Positions 20,013-27,911 of a DNA stretch of 64,000 nt are shown piece after piece (position 1 is the stretch's first letter; every line of letters starts with the position of its first letter). The position numbers and the translations under genes are program-made. Source of the stretch: Pseudolabrys taiwanensis (lineage in GTDB: Bacteria > Pseudomonadota > Alphaproteobacteria > Rhizobiales > Xanthobacteraceae); NCBI RefSeq assembly GCF_003367395.1, contig NZ_CP031417.1:682001-746000 (forward strand), written 5' to 3'. The notes beneath the pieces are model-generated. The model saw only the letters and a program-made list of their open reading frames with translations. It was not told the origin of the DNA and ran no database searches.

Positions 20013-20237
20013 CGGACCCTCCTGTTGCGCTTATATCGGCATCGGCAGGGTGGCGGCGCGTTGATGCACGTCAAAGCGATCGATCGGTGCGCGCGCGTCG
20101 CCGGACGCGCCGGCGTCAAGTCCGGCAATCACCTTAGGCCTGCCGCCGCCGCAGGTTGTACGCCTCGCGCGCCGGGTTCTGCTATGCCTCGGCCAAGGCC
20201 CTTGAAGCGGGCCAGCCAGGGAAGGGAAACGTCCGCC

Positions 20238-21203
20238 ATGAAGTTCGCTCATGCCGCCGCCGTGGCGGCCGTGCTTGCCGCCGTCGCGCCGCCGTCCGCC
20301 ATCGCGCAGGATCACTACCCCAGCAAGCCGGTCCGCATCGTGGTCGGCTTCGTGCCGGGCTCGTCGATGGACGCGGTGGCGCGGCTGATGGCCAACGAAT
20401 GGAGCCAAAGGCTCAAGGGCCAGTTCGTGGTCGAGAACCGGCCCGGCGCGGCCTCGGCGATCGCCGCCGACATCGTCGCGCGCGCGCCGAAGGACGGCTA
20501 CACGCTGCTCACCGGCGGCACGGTGAACGTCTCGACCGGGCTCATCAACAGCAAGCAGGCCTTCGACATCGTGCGCGACTTCTCGCCGGTGATCGCGGTC
20601 GCCGGCCAGCCGATGATCCTCGCCGTGCATCCCTCGCTCGGCGTCAACACGCTGGCGGAGTTCATCGCGCTCGCCAAGTCGAAACCCGGCGCTTTGTCCT
20701 ACGGCTCGACCGGCATCGGCGCGACGCCGCATCTGTTCACCGAATTGTTCGCGCAGCGCACCGGCATCAAGATGACGCATGTGCCGTATCAGGGCTCGCC
20801 GCAGGCGACGACCGATCTGCTCGCCGGCCGCATCGAGCTGATGTTCTCGCCGGCGACGGCGGTGCTGCCGCACATCCAGGCCGGCACGCTGAAGGCGCTG
20901 GCGGTGTCTTCGGCCAAGCGCACGGCGGCCGCGCCGCAGGTGCCGACCTTGAAGGAGGCCGGCGTCGATCTCGATGCCACCGTGTGGTTCGCCATCTGGG
21001 CGCCGGCCGGCACGCCGCGCGCGGTGGTCGATCTGTTGTCGCGCACCGGCAATGAAGGGCTCAAGTCGCCGGAGGCGCAGGCGCTGCTCACCGCGCAGGG
21101 CTTCGATCCGATCGGCGGCAGCCCGGACGATTTCGCACGGCTGCAGACCGAGGAACTGGCGAAGTGGAAGGCGGCGGTGCAGGCCGCCGGCATCGGTCAA
21201 TAG
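20238..21203 (+). CDS. Bug-family (TctC) periplasmic solute-binding protein
   Basis: A 321-aa tripartite-tricarboxylate-transporter receptor. Signal peptide MKFAHAAAVAAVLAAVAPPS, then the family start YPSKPVRIVVGFVPGSSMDA, the loop AAADIVARAPKDGYTLL and TGIGATPHLFTELFAQRTGI. Bug proteins bind small carboxylates, amides or vitamins in a Venus-flytrap cleft and usually lack adjacent permease genes, as here. The ligand cannot be inferred. The long frame upstream of 20238 is not coding. A strong hairpin terminator follows. Confidence 0.88.
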   Translation: MKFAHAAAVAAVLAAVAPPSAIAQDHYPSKPVRIVVGFVPGSSMDAVARLMANEWSQRLKGQFVVENRPGAASAIAADIVARAPKDGYTLLTGGTVNVSTGLINSKQAFDIVRDFSPVIAVAGQPMILAVHPSLGVNTLAEFIALAKSKPGALSYGSTGIGATPHLFTELFAQRTGIKMTHVPYQGSPQATTDLLAGRIELMFSPATAVLPHIQAGTLKALAVSSAKRTAAAPQVPTLKEAGVDLDATVWFAIWAPAGTPRAVVDLLSRTGNEGLKSPEAQALLTAQGFDPIGGSPDDFARLQTEELAKWKAAVQAAGIGQ

Positions 21204-21221
21204 CCGCGGCGTTCGAAGACG

Positions 21222-21250
21222 AACGGCCGGCGCTTTGCGCGCCGGCCGTT
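21222..21250. terminator. Strong hairpin between convergent genes
   Basis: A perfect 12-bp stem (AACGGCCGGCGC / GCGCCGGCCGTT) with a 5-base loop, followed by GCTGTTT. It sits 19 bases past the Bug gene and 11 bases from the end of the convergent gene, so it can serve both. Confidence 0.7.
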
Positions 21251-21260
21251 GCTGTTTCCG

Positions 21261-22133
21261 TCAGTTCAGCGATGCCATCTTGCCGGTGGCGACGGTGAGC
21301 ACCTTGCCGGTCTCGAGATCGATGCGATAGATCTCCCGCAGCACGTTGCCGGCAAAGCCCAGCTCGACGATCGACACGGTCTTGAACGTCGTGGCGATGC
21401 CGTCGGGCAGGATCTGGTTGAACTCCTTCGCCGTCTGGTTCATCGCCGCCTGAACGTCCGGCGTGAACTTCGCCATGCTGTAGACGAGCGTGTTGTGCGG
21501 ATTGTGCGCGCGCACTTCCTTGCCGTCCTTGACGATGTTGACGCCGGACACGCCCATCGTCTTCACGAGGTCCTTGGCGGCATCGCCCATCGCGGCATAG
21601 ACCGGGCCGGTGCAACGCGGCAGCGGACCGTCGCGGAGCGGGGCCAGCGCCGCCGTCGCTGTGGTGTTGAACGCCATCATCGCCTCGAAGCTGTCGCCTT
21701 CCTTGACGATGCCGAGATCGAGCCACCACGGATGACCGGCGCCTTTGGCGGCTTCCGTCGTATAGAAGTTCTTCAAGGTGACGTTCAGCACCGGCGGCAG
21801 CTTCGGCAGCGCCTTGAGCATCTTCTCCGGTGTTGTCGGGTCGGCGTTGTGCACATGCACCACGGTGACGTGCGGGATGTTGTACATCACCGCTTCGGTG
21901 GCGAGGCCGGCGTTGATCAGCTTTTCCTTCAGCGGGCCGCCGATGGTTGCGGCGAGCGTGGCGTTGACCTCCGCCGGCAGCGTGTAGACGAGGCCGAAGG
22001 TACGCGCGTGCGGGCGAAAGCCGGACGCATTGAGGGCGCTGTTGTCGATCGTCTGCGCGGCGGCGGGCAGCGCGAGCGCGGCGGCCGTGAAGGCGGCGGC
22101 GCAGGTGCGGAGCATCATGCGGCGGGTGGACAT
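21261..22133 (-). CDS. Periplasmic protein with two HxTx motifs (probable 2H phosphoesterase)
   Basis: A 290-aa protein. Signal peptide MSTRRMMLRTCAAAFTAAAL with cleavage near AAAQ27. The mature protein has NIPHVTVVHVH (His88, Thr90) and NPHNTLVYSM (His213, Thr215). Two H-x-T-x motifs spaced by about 125 residues are the signature of the 2H phosphoesterase (LigT/CPDase) superfamily, whose members open cyclic phosphates. N-terminal FGLVYTLPAEV followed by a long helix also fits that fold. Exported members are unusual, so this is inference. AAAGGA precedes ATG at 22133. Confidence 0.5.
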   Translation of the reverse strand: MSTRRMMLRTCAAAFTAAALALPAAAQTIDNSALNASGFRPHARTFGLVYTLPAEVNATLAATIGGPLKEKLINAGLATEAVMYNIPHVTVVHVHNADPTTPEKMLKALPKLPPVLNVTLKNFYTTEAAKGAGHPWWLDLGIVKEGDSFEAMMAFNTTATAALAPLRDGPLPRCTGPVYAAMGDAAKDLVKTMGVSGVNIVKDGKEVRAHNPHNTLVYSMAKFTPDVQAAMNQTAKEFNQILPDGIATTFKTVSIVELGFAGNVLREIYRIDLETGKVLTVATGKMASLN

Positions 22134-22415
22134 GGGTTGAGCATCCTTTCCTCGGAGACTGCCGGAACCGGCAAGATGCTGCGTGTCGCCTGCGGATGTG
22201 ACAGAGCGATAAATCCGCCAGTCCAACCGCGATATTCACGCTGCGGCGTTTGGCTGCGGCCGGTTTGTCATAAGGCGGTCATCGTCCGACGGCGACGCGC
22301 CCGGTCTGCCCAGAGCCGTGTCGCCATAGAGCCGGGTCCTGCCTCCCGCCGCGCATGGTGCTTTCCGTCGCGCCGGATGCCACGCTAATCTCCCCCGGTT
22401 CTCGGGGGAGACATC

Positions 22416-22838
22416 ATGCGCTTGTATTGTATTGCCGTTGTGACGTCGGCGACGGCATTCACGTCCGTGGTGCGGGCCGCCGATCTGCACGTCTGCAAAC
22501 TTTCGTCCGATCGCAAGACGGTCGCCGTGCTGGTCAGCAATCCTTATGCGCAGGAGACGCATTGCACGGTCAACTGCCATCTCATCCTGCCGGGAGAAGG
22601 CATTCGCAGCGAGAGCATCAGCTGCGCCAAGACCGTGCCGGCCGGCGCCAAGGAGTTCGAGTTGTGCACGCGCACGCGCGAGAACGGCGCCTATGTACGC
22701 GTTTCCAGCGACAGCAATTCGGAATGCATCAAGCCGCTGGCGCAGGAAAAGGATGACGACGCGGACGACGACGAGAAGCTCGCCGACGAGATGCAGAAGA
22801 AGAGCCAGGAGATGCTCAGGAGCCTGCAGAAGAAATAA
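22416..22838 (+). CDS. Secreted cysteine-rich small protein
   Basis: A 140-aa protein with signal peptide MRLYCIAVVTSATAFTSVVR, mature start near AADLHVCKL. Six Cys in the mature part (CKL, CTVNCHL, SCAKTV, LCTRTR, SECIK) suggest three disulfides in a beta-rich domain. A highly acidic linker (KDDDADDDEK) and an amphipathic Lys/Gln-rich helix end the protein. No family is recognised. It is convergent with the hydroxylase gene, 11 bases apart. Confidence 0.6.
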   Translation: MRLYCIAVVTSATAFTSVVRAADLHVCKLSSDRKTVAVLVSNPYAQETHCTVNCHLILPGEGIRSESISCAKTVPAGAKEFELCTRTRENGAYVRVSSDSNSECIKPLAQEKDDDADDDEKLADEMQKKSQEMLRSLQKK

Positions 22839-22849
22839 CCGCGTACCGG

Positions 22850-23539
22850 TTAGCCGCCATAGGACATGCCGCGTTTCCTGATCCAGGCCCGCGTCGCCGC
22901 CATCAATGCCGCAGACACCAGCGCGGCGTCGGCCGGCATGTCCTTGCGCCATATGTCGAGGAGCAACGCGATGCGGACCTCGTCGCTGCGATTCCACACT
23001 TCGTGCGGATAGGTGTCGTCCCATAACAGCGTATCGCCGTCGGCCAGGCGATAGGGCACGCCGTCGATGTTGAGTTCGCAGGCAGGGAGTCCGTCGTCGG
23101 CCAGCGGCATGGACAACATCAGATGAAAGCGCAGGATGCCGCGAAACGGGCCGCGATGCGCCGGGATATGTTTGCGCGGCGCGAGAAACGAGACGACGCA
23201 GGACACGACGTCCGGCGTCTCCGCGAGCAGCGCGTCCAAAGTCGGGCAGCGTTGCAGGTTCTCCTCGACCGCGACGCCATAGGCCTTCAGGATAAACATG
23301 CGCCAGTCGCGGCCGTCGCCGGCCGAGATGTCGGCCTGCTGCGGCATCAGGTCGTGGAAGCGCGGCACGCGATGCAGCGTGTCGAGAACGGCGAGCGCCT
23401 CGCGGCGGATCGCCGGGTAGGCGCCCGTGAAGCGGCTTGCCTCGGGGAAATAGCGGTCGGTGTCGAGCGTGGCCGGCGTATCGATGCGGCGGTCGTAATA
23501 GGCGCGCACGACGTCCGCGGCGCGGTCGTAGAACTGCAC
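22850..23539 (-). CDS. Aspartyl/asparaginyl beta-hydroxylase-family dioxygenase
   Basis: A protein of about 229 aa related to Asp/Asn beta-hydroxylase (2OG-Fe(II) enzymes, including lipid A hydroxylase LpxO-like proteins). The signature is AHRGPFRGILRFHLML with the iron His and the basic 2OG ligand, then DGDTLLWDDTYPHEVWNRSD with the second His. No transmembrane anchor is seen, unlike LpxO. The target residue is unknown. No ATG fits: GTG at 23539 has GAAGGGG nine bases upstream and is preferred; TTG codons further upstream are possible. Confidence 0.8.
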   Translation of the reverse strand: MQFYDRAADVVRAYYDRRIDTPATLDTDRYFPEASRFTGAYPAIRREALAVLDTLHRVPRFHDLMPQQADISAGDGRDWRMFILKAYGVAVEENLQRCPTLDALLAETPDVVSCVVSFLAPRKHIPAHRGPFRGILRFHLMLSMPLADDGLPACELNIDGVPYRLADGDTLLWDDTYPHEVWNRSDEVRIALLLDIWRKDMPADAALVSAALMAATRAWIRKRGMSYGG

Positions 23540-23676
23540 GGAAAATGCCCCTTCGATTCTGAGGCCCCCAGGCAAGACTATCTGTTCGGGGCGCAAAAAA
23601 GGTATAAATTCATTATGGCCGCGCCGCGGAGCCCGGCGGCGGCCGATTGATACCGCCAAACAGTCCGGAGGCCGCG

Positions 23677-24066
23677 ATGCCCAAGCCGATCGAATACGCC
23701 GATGCCTCGCCGCAAGTGCGTGCCGTCTACGACGACATCAAGCAGTCGCGCGGCGTGCCCGACGTGAACAATTTCTGGAAGTATCTCGCGCACGATCCGG
23801 CGACGCTCAAGCGCACCTGGGAGAGCATCAAGGAGATTATGGCGCCGGGGGCGCTCGATCCGCTCACCAAGGAGATGATCTACCTCGCTGTCTCCGTCAC
23901 CAATGGCTGCGGGTATTGCATCGCTTCGCACACGGCCGCCGCCCGCAAGGCCGGTATGAGCGAGGCCATGTTCGCCGAGGTGATGGCGGTCACCGGCATG
24001 GCCAACGAGACCAATCGCCTGGCCAACGGTTACCGGGTTCCGATCGACCCCATGTTCCAGGATTGA
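23677..24066 (+). CDS. AhpD/carboxymuconolactone decarboxylase-family protein
   Basis: A 129-aa alkylhydroperoxidase-like protein. The catalytic motif is NGCGYCIASHTAAARKAG (CxxC plus His) at residues 77-94, as in AhpD-type disulfide peroxidases. CGGAGG precedes ATG at 23677. It is probably cytoplasmic and multimeric and divergent from the hydroxylase gene. The exact reductant and substrate are unknown. Confidence 0.85.
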   Translation: MPKPIEYADASPQVRAVYDDIKQSRGVPDVNNFWKYLAHDPATLKRTWESIKEIMAPGALDPLTKEMIYLAVSVTNGCGYCIASHTAAARKAGMSEAMFAEVMAVTGMANETNRLANGYRVPIDPMFQD

Positions 24067-24137
24067 AGCATTGTGACGGCAGGGTGCCCCGTGCAATATC
24101 AGGGCAAAGCGCGGCAACGCGCGGGGGAGAGTGGAAG

Positions 24138-24320
24138 ATGTGGGATCGTTATCTTGTGACGCGACTGGTGTGCGTCGCCGTGGTCGCGGGCGTGATGGTG
24201 CCCTTCGGCACGTTTGTGTTTCCTTATGTCAGCACCGCGCTCGATGGCGTACAGTTCCAGGCGCTCGAGGCCGTGTTCAGCGCCGCGGTCGGCTACGGCC
24301 TGTCGGCTCTTCTGGTCTGA
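24138..24320 (+). CDS. Small two-helix membrane protein
   Basis: A 60-aa protein (MWDRYLVTRLVCVAVVAGVM start) with two hydrophobic helices and almost no soluble part. GAGAGTGGAAG precedes the ATG. No family is recognised. It is convergent with the gene ending at 24345. Confidence 0.5.
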   Translation: MWDRYLVTRLVCVAVVAGVMVPFGTFVFPYVSTALDGVQFQALEAVFSAAVGYGLSALLV

Positions 24321-24344
24321 CGCCGGTGTGGCGCGCCGGCGATC

Positions 24345-24830
24345 TTATTTACCGGCGCCGTGCGGTTGGACCGGCTGGTTGCCCGGCGGCTGCGCATTCT
24401 CACTCGTGCCGGCCGGACGCTGATCGGTCGGCTGGGCATTGCCGGGGGCGGGCGCCGCCGCTGGCCGATTGACGGCCTGGCCCGTCGTTTCCGGCACATT
24501 GCTTCGCGGCGCGGCTTTGCCTTGCTGCTGGTTGGCTTCCTTCTGCGACTGTTGCTGCGCCGCCTGCGATTGCTGGGCCGGCGCCTGCGTGCCGCTGGTG
24601 TCGCCATTGGCGGCCGGAGCCGTGGTCGCTTGCGTCGATTCAGAGCCGGCGATCTCGGTGCGCTGATTGCTCACGCCCCAAAAGAAAACCGCGAGAATGG
24701 CGATGATGGCGCAGGCGGTGAGGGCGATCTGACCGGTGCTTGCCTTGCCGCGCTCGCTGTCGCGGACATGCACGCCGCTATCGATGATTTCGGGTTCGGC
24801 TTGGCCGCGCTCGGGGTCCTGCATGGTCAT
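24345..24830 (-). CDS. Single-span membrane protein with a Gln/Pro/Ala-rich tail
   Basis: A 161-aa protein: an acidic cytoplasmic N-terminus, one transmembrane helix (LTACAIIAILAVFFWGV, about residues 34-50), then a low-complexity outside segment rich in Gln, Ala, Pro and Thr. AAAGGACA eight bases upstream favours ATG at 24830. The next gene upstream (24913-25203) has the same architecture and a similar start, so the two look like paralogues. Confidence 0.6.
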   Translation of the reverse strand: MTMQDPERGQAEPEIIDSGVHVRDSERGKASTGQIALTACAIIAILAVFFWGVSNQRTEIAGSESTQATTAPAANGDTSGTQAPAQQSQAAQQQSQKEANQQQGKAAPRSNVPETTGQAVNRPAAAPAPGNAQPTDQRPAGTSENAQPPGNQPVQPHGAGK

Positions 24831-24912
24831 CGCGCGCTGTCCTTTGACGTGTGCTTTCACCGCAAGTGCCGGCTCCGGCGTGAAGGCCGGAGCCGGGTTC
24901 GTCGCGAAGGCG

Positions 24913-25203
24913 TTACTGGCGGTTGGCTGGCGGCTGGGGCGATGTCGTGCCGGAGCCTGTCGTGCTGGGCGGCGTCGCGCTCGGCGTTGTGCCGGGCGTG
25001 GCCTGGCCGGTCGTAACCGGCGGCGAGGCGCTGTTGCTCGCCGTGTTCTGATTGCCGGTCCAACCGGCGATCACGACGAAAGCAATCAAGGCAATCACGG
25101 CGATACCCGCAATCCAGCCCCAAATGCCGCTGCTGCTTTCATCGCGCCGCAGCACCGGATCGCTCAGGCGCGGGTCGGGATCGGTATAACGCGGGTCAGT
25201 CAT
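24913..25203 (-). CDS. Single-span membrane protein with a Thr/Pro-rich tail
   Basis: A 96-aa protein: a polar N-terminus rich in DP pairs (MTDPRYTDPDPRLSDPVLRR), one helix (GWIAGIAVIALIAFVVIAG), and a low-complexity Thr/Ser/Pro/Gly tail. GGGAGG precedes ATG at 25203. It is a probable envelope protein in one unit with 24345-24830. An EcfG-like promoter lies 48 bases upstream. Confidence 0.6.
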   Translation of the reverse strand: MTDPRYTDPDPRLSDPVLRRDESSSGIWGWIAGIAVIALIAFVVIAGWTGNQNTASNSASPPVTTGQATPGTTPSATPPSTTGSGTTSPQPPANRQ

Positions 25204-25250
25204 CTCGGCCTCCCTGGGTTCGCGGACGTGTGGTCGTCCTGTCGCGGGGC

Positions 25251-25276
25251 AACCCACGAGTGACGACCACGGTTCC
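25251..25276 (-). promoter_or_regulatory. EcfG-like promoter, one mismatch
   Basis: On the minus strand GGAAC (25276-25272), 17 bases, GGTT instead of CGTT (25254-25251). Spacing to the start at 25203 gives a leader of about 40 bases. Confidence 0.35.
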
Positions 25277-25317
25277 GAGACGACGCAGGGAAACGAGGAG
25301 GGAACCCGCTGTGGACG

Positions 25318-25488
25318 TCAGGCGACGCGGATTGCCGCGCGCCAAGCGACCCAGAAGATCAGGAAGAAACACGCCAGAAACACGGGCAAACTGGCCGTTG
25401 GCGACCATGTTTCGACGCTGCGGCCGATGCCGTAGGCGATTACTTCGCCGATGGCGACGAAGACTGCGTAGACCGCGAGCAATTTCAT
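25318..25488 (-). CDS. 56-aa two-helix membrane protein
   Basis: A short gene: ATG at 25488 (MKLLAVYAVFVAIGEVIAYG) to TGA at 25318. Two hydrophobic helices (residues 3-20 and 34-52) separated by GRSVETWSP, with a basic C-terminus. GGGGGGATAG upstream is a good ribosome-binding site. Nothing in the sequence tells its role. It lies upstream of the two single-span membrane genes on the same strand. Confidence 0.55.
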   Translation of the reverse strand: MKLLAVYAVFVAIGEVIAYGIGRSVETWSPTASLPVFLACFFLIFWVAWRAAIRVA

Positions 25489-25645
25489 GGCTGCTATCCC
25501 CCCTGTGCAGACGCTGCGACGCTAGCACCCGGGCCGCCGCGCGAGGCCTAACGAATGTGTAAAAAAGGAGGCAGGGGGGACCGAAGATGCTATAGCGCGG
25601 TTCCCACCTTCTGCGACGTCACTGAAGCTTCATGCCGGTCTCAAC

Positions 25646-26539
25646 ATGCCCTTGAGTCGTGCCGCCATCGCCGCGGCGCCCCTGTTGTTCGTGTTTCTGT
25701 GGAGCACGGGCTTCATCGGTGCGCGTCTCGGCATGCCCTATATCGAGCCGATGACCTTTCTGACGCTGCGCATGGCGTTGGTGGTGGCCATTCTCATCGT
25801 GCTCACGCTCATCGCGCGCGTGCGTTGGCTCACGGCGACGGAGATGGGTCACAGTCTGGTCGCCGGCGCGCTGGTGCATGGGCTTTATCTCGGCGGCGTC
25901 TTCGTCGCCATCGATCAAGGCGTGCCGGCCGGCATCTCGGCGCTCATTCCCGGTCTCCAGCCCGTCCTTATCGCGACCATCGCCAACAGGTTCATGGGCG
26001 AGCCGGTGACCGGCCGGCAATGGCTCGGCCTCACGCTCGGTCTTCTCGGCGTGCTGCTGGTGCTGCACGACCGCAGCATCGTTGCCGCCGGCTCGGTGCT
26101 CGGTTGGTGCGCGAGCGTGACTTCGCTGCTCGGCATTTCCCTCGGCACGCTCTATCAGAAGCGCTTCTGCGGCGGCATCGACTGGCGGCCGGGCAACACG
26201 GTGCAATATGCCGGCGCCACGGTGCTGTTCGCGATCGGCGCTTTCGCCTTCGAGACGCGCGTCATCCATTGGAACGGCGAACTGGTGTTCGCGCTCGCTT
26301 ACCTGGTGATCGTTCTCTCGATCGCCGCCGTCGCGCTGATGTACTGGCTTATCCGCCGCTCGGCGGCGACCGGCTTTGCCAGTCTGTTCTATCTGGTGCC
26401 GGCGACCACCGCGCTGATGGCTTTCCTGCTGTTCGGCGAAAAGCTCGATGCGATCTCGATCGCCGGCATGCTCATCTGCGCGGTCGGCGTCGTGCTCGCC
26501 AACCGCGGCGACGCCGGCAAGGCTGGCGCCAGGCGCTGA
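25646..26539 (+). CDS. DMT-superfamily (EamA) transporter
   Basis: A 297-aa inner-membrane exporter of the drug/metabolite transporter superfamily, with ten predicted helices as two EamA repeats. Typical features are FLWSTGFIGARLG in helix 1, the loop ISALIPGLQPVLIA ending the first repeat and the second-half counterpart FASLFYLVPATTALMAFLLF with GEKLD. Substrates of this family range from amino acids to nucleobases and cannot be assigned. It ends 3 bases from the convergent thioesterase. Confidence 0.88.
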   Translation: MPLSRAAIAAAPLLFVFLWSTGFIGARLGMPYIEPMTFLTLRMALVVAILIVLTLIARVRWLTATEMGHSLVAGALVHGLYLGGVFVAIDQGVPAGISALIPGLQPVLIATIANRFMGEPVTGRQWLGLTLGLLGVLLVLHDRSIVAAGSVLGWCASVTSLLGISLGTLYQKRFCGGIDWRPGNTVQYAGATVLFAIGAFAFETRVIHWNGELVFALAYLVIVLSIAAVALMYWLIRRSAATGFASLFYLVPATTALMAFLLFGEKLDAISIAGMLICAVGVVLANRGDAGKAGARR

Positions 26540-26541
26540 GC

Positions 26542-26949
26542 CTATTTCTTGGGATCGAGCACGAGTTGCGTCTGCGTCACCAAGGCGCAGAGCCGGCCGT
26601 CGCGACGCGTGATGCGCGTCTGCCAGACCATGGTGGTGCGGCCTTTGTGCAGGGCCGTGCATTCGGCGTAAGCGACGTCGCCGATCGGCACGCCGGCGAA
26701 GAAATTGGTCTTGCTCTCGATCGTGGTCGTGCTCTGGCCGGGCTTGAGGTTGGCCGTCGCGGCCGTGCCGCCGAGATTGTCGGCGAGCGCCATGATCGCG
26801 CCGCCATGCATGATGTTGAAACGGTTGTTGAGCTGGTCGCGCACCGGCAGTTCGGCGGCGACGCGATCGGACGAGACATGCGTGATTTTGAGGCCGAGAA
26901 ATTCGGCGAAAGGCGGCTGCAGCTTCGCGGCCTCGTTGAATTCGCTCAT
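26542..26949 (-). CDS. PaaI-type hotdog thioesterase
   Basis: A 135-aa hotdog-fold acyl-CoA thioesterase. The signature NRFNIMHGGAIMALADNLGG (about residues 42-61) carries the conserved HGG and the catalytic acidic residue. A second strand block, FFAGVPIGDVAYAECTALHK, and the C-terminal TQTQLVLDPKK complete the fold. It is a likely tetramer in the cytoplasm. The specific acyl group is unknown. Confidence 0.85.
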   Translation of the reverse strand: MSEFNEAAKLQPPFAEFLGLKITHVSSDRVAAELPVRDQLNNRFNIMHGGAIMALADNLGGTAATANLKPGQSTTTIESKTNFFAGVPIGDVAYAECTALHKGRTTMVWQTRITRRDGRLCALVTQTQLVLDPKK

Positions 26950-27026
26950 TGCAAAGGCTCCGACGTGAATGCGGCGCGCACCATTACGGCAGGCGAGGTG
27001 AAAAGCAAGAGCAGGGGGCGTTAACG

Positions 27027-27060
27027 AGAAGGGCGCCGACGTTGCCGTCCGCGCCCTTCT
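27027..27060 (-). terminator. Hairpin terminator after the peroxiredoxin gene
   Basis: A 10-bp perfect stem AGAAGGGCGC / GCGCCCTTCT with a 14-base loop, 24 bases past the peroxiredoxin stop on the minus strand. Confidence 0.6.
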
Positions 27061-27084
27061 GAAGCGAGCCTGTCGCCGTCGCTC

Positions 27085-27744
27085 TTACTGCGGCTGCGGC
27101 ACGATGCGGATATAGGGCCGCGGCGCCTTGAAGCCCTGCGGCCAGATCTTCTTGGCCTCGTCGTCGCTGACCGAGCCGGCGATGATGACGTCTTCGCCCT
27201 GCTTCCAGTTGGCGGGCGTCGCCACGCGGTGCTTGGCGGTGAGCTGCAGCGAGTCGAGCACGCGCAGGATCTCATCGAAGTTGCGGCCGGTGGTCATCGG
27301 GTAGACGAGGATCAATTTGATCTTCTTGTCCGGGCCGACGATGAACACGGTGCGGACGGTCTGGTTATCGGCGGCGGTGCGGCCTTCCGACGAACCGGCG
27401 GTCGCGGCCGGCAGCATGCCATAGGCCTTGGCGACCTTGAGATCGGTGTCGCCGATCATCGGATAGTTCGGCGCGAAGCCGACCACGTCCTTGATGTCGT
27501 CCGCCCACTTGGCGTGGTTGGTGACCGGGTCGACCGACAGGCCGATGATCTTGGTGTTGCGCTTGTCGAACTCCGGCTTGAGGCGGGCCATCGTGCCGAG
27601 TTCGGTCGTGCAGACCGGGGTGAAATCCTTCGGGTGCGAGAACAGCACGCCCCAGGAATTGCCGAGCCAGTCGTGGAAGCGGATTTTGCCTTCCGTGGTT
27701 TCGGCCTCGAAATCCGGTGCGGTATCGCCAATCGCAAGCGTCAT
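27085..27744 (-). CDS. 1-Cys peroxiredoxin (Prx6 type)
   Basis: A 219-aa peroxidase that reduces H2O2 and organic hydroperoxides through one peroxidatic Cys in DFTPVCTTELG (about residue 46). A second resolving Cys is absent, and the length with the extended C-terminal domain (NWKQGEDVIIAGSVSDDEAK) is that of the Prx6 subfamily. GGAGGATTGGTC immediately upstream fixes ATG at 27744. It is cytoplasmic. Confidence 0.92.
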   Translation of the reverse strand: MTLAIGDTAPDFEAETTEGKIRFHDWLGNSWGVLFSHPKDFTPVCTTELGTMARLKPEFDKRNTKIIGLSVDPVTNHAKWADDIKDVVGFAPNYPMIGDTDLKVAKAYGMLPAATAGSSEGRTAADNQTVRTVFIVGPDKKIKLILVYPMTTGRNFDEILRVLDSLQLTAKHRVATPANWKQGEDVIIAGSVSDDEAKKIWPQGFKAPRPYIRIVPQPQ

Positions 27745-27911
27745 GACCAATCCTCCAATCGCTTATCTGCTGTGAGTTCCCACGCTTAATATAGGCCGGC
27801 GCGGTGGGTGGGAATAGGCTGCCGGCAAAGAGTACCGGGGCACTATGGTTTACCAGGCTGAGAGAACACGCCTTCGGTCACCCTTCGTTCCCGCGAAACA
27901 TTATCCCCGCA

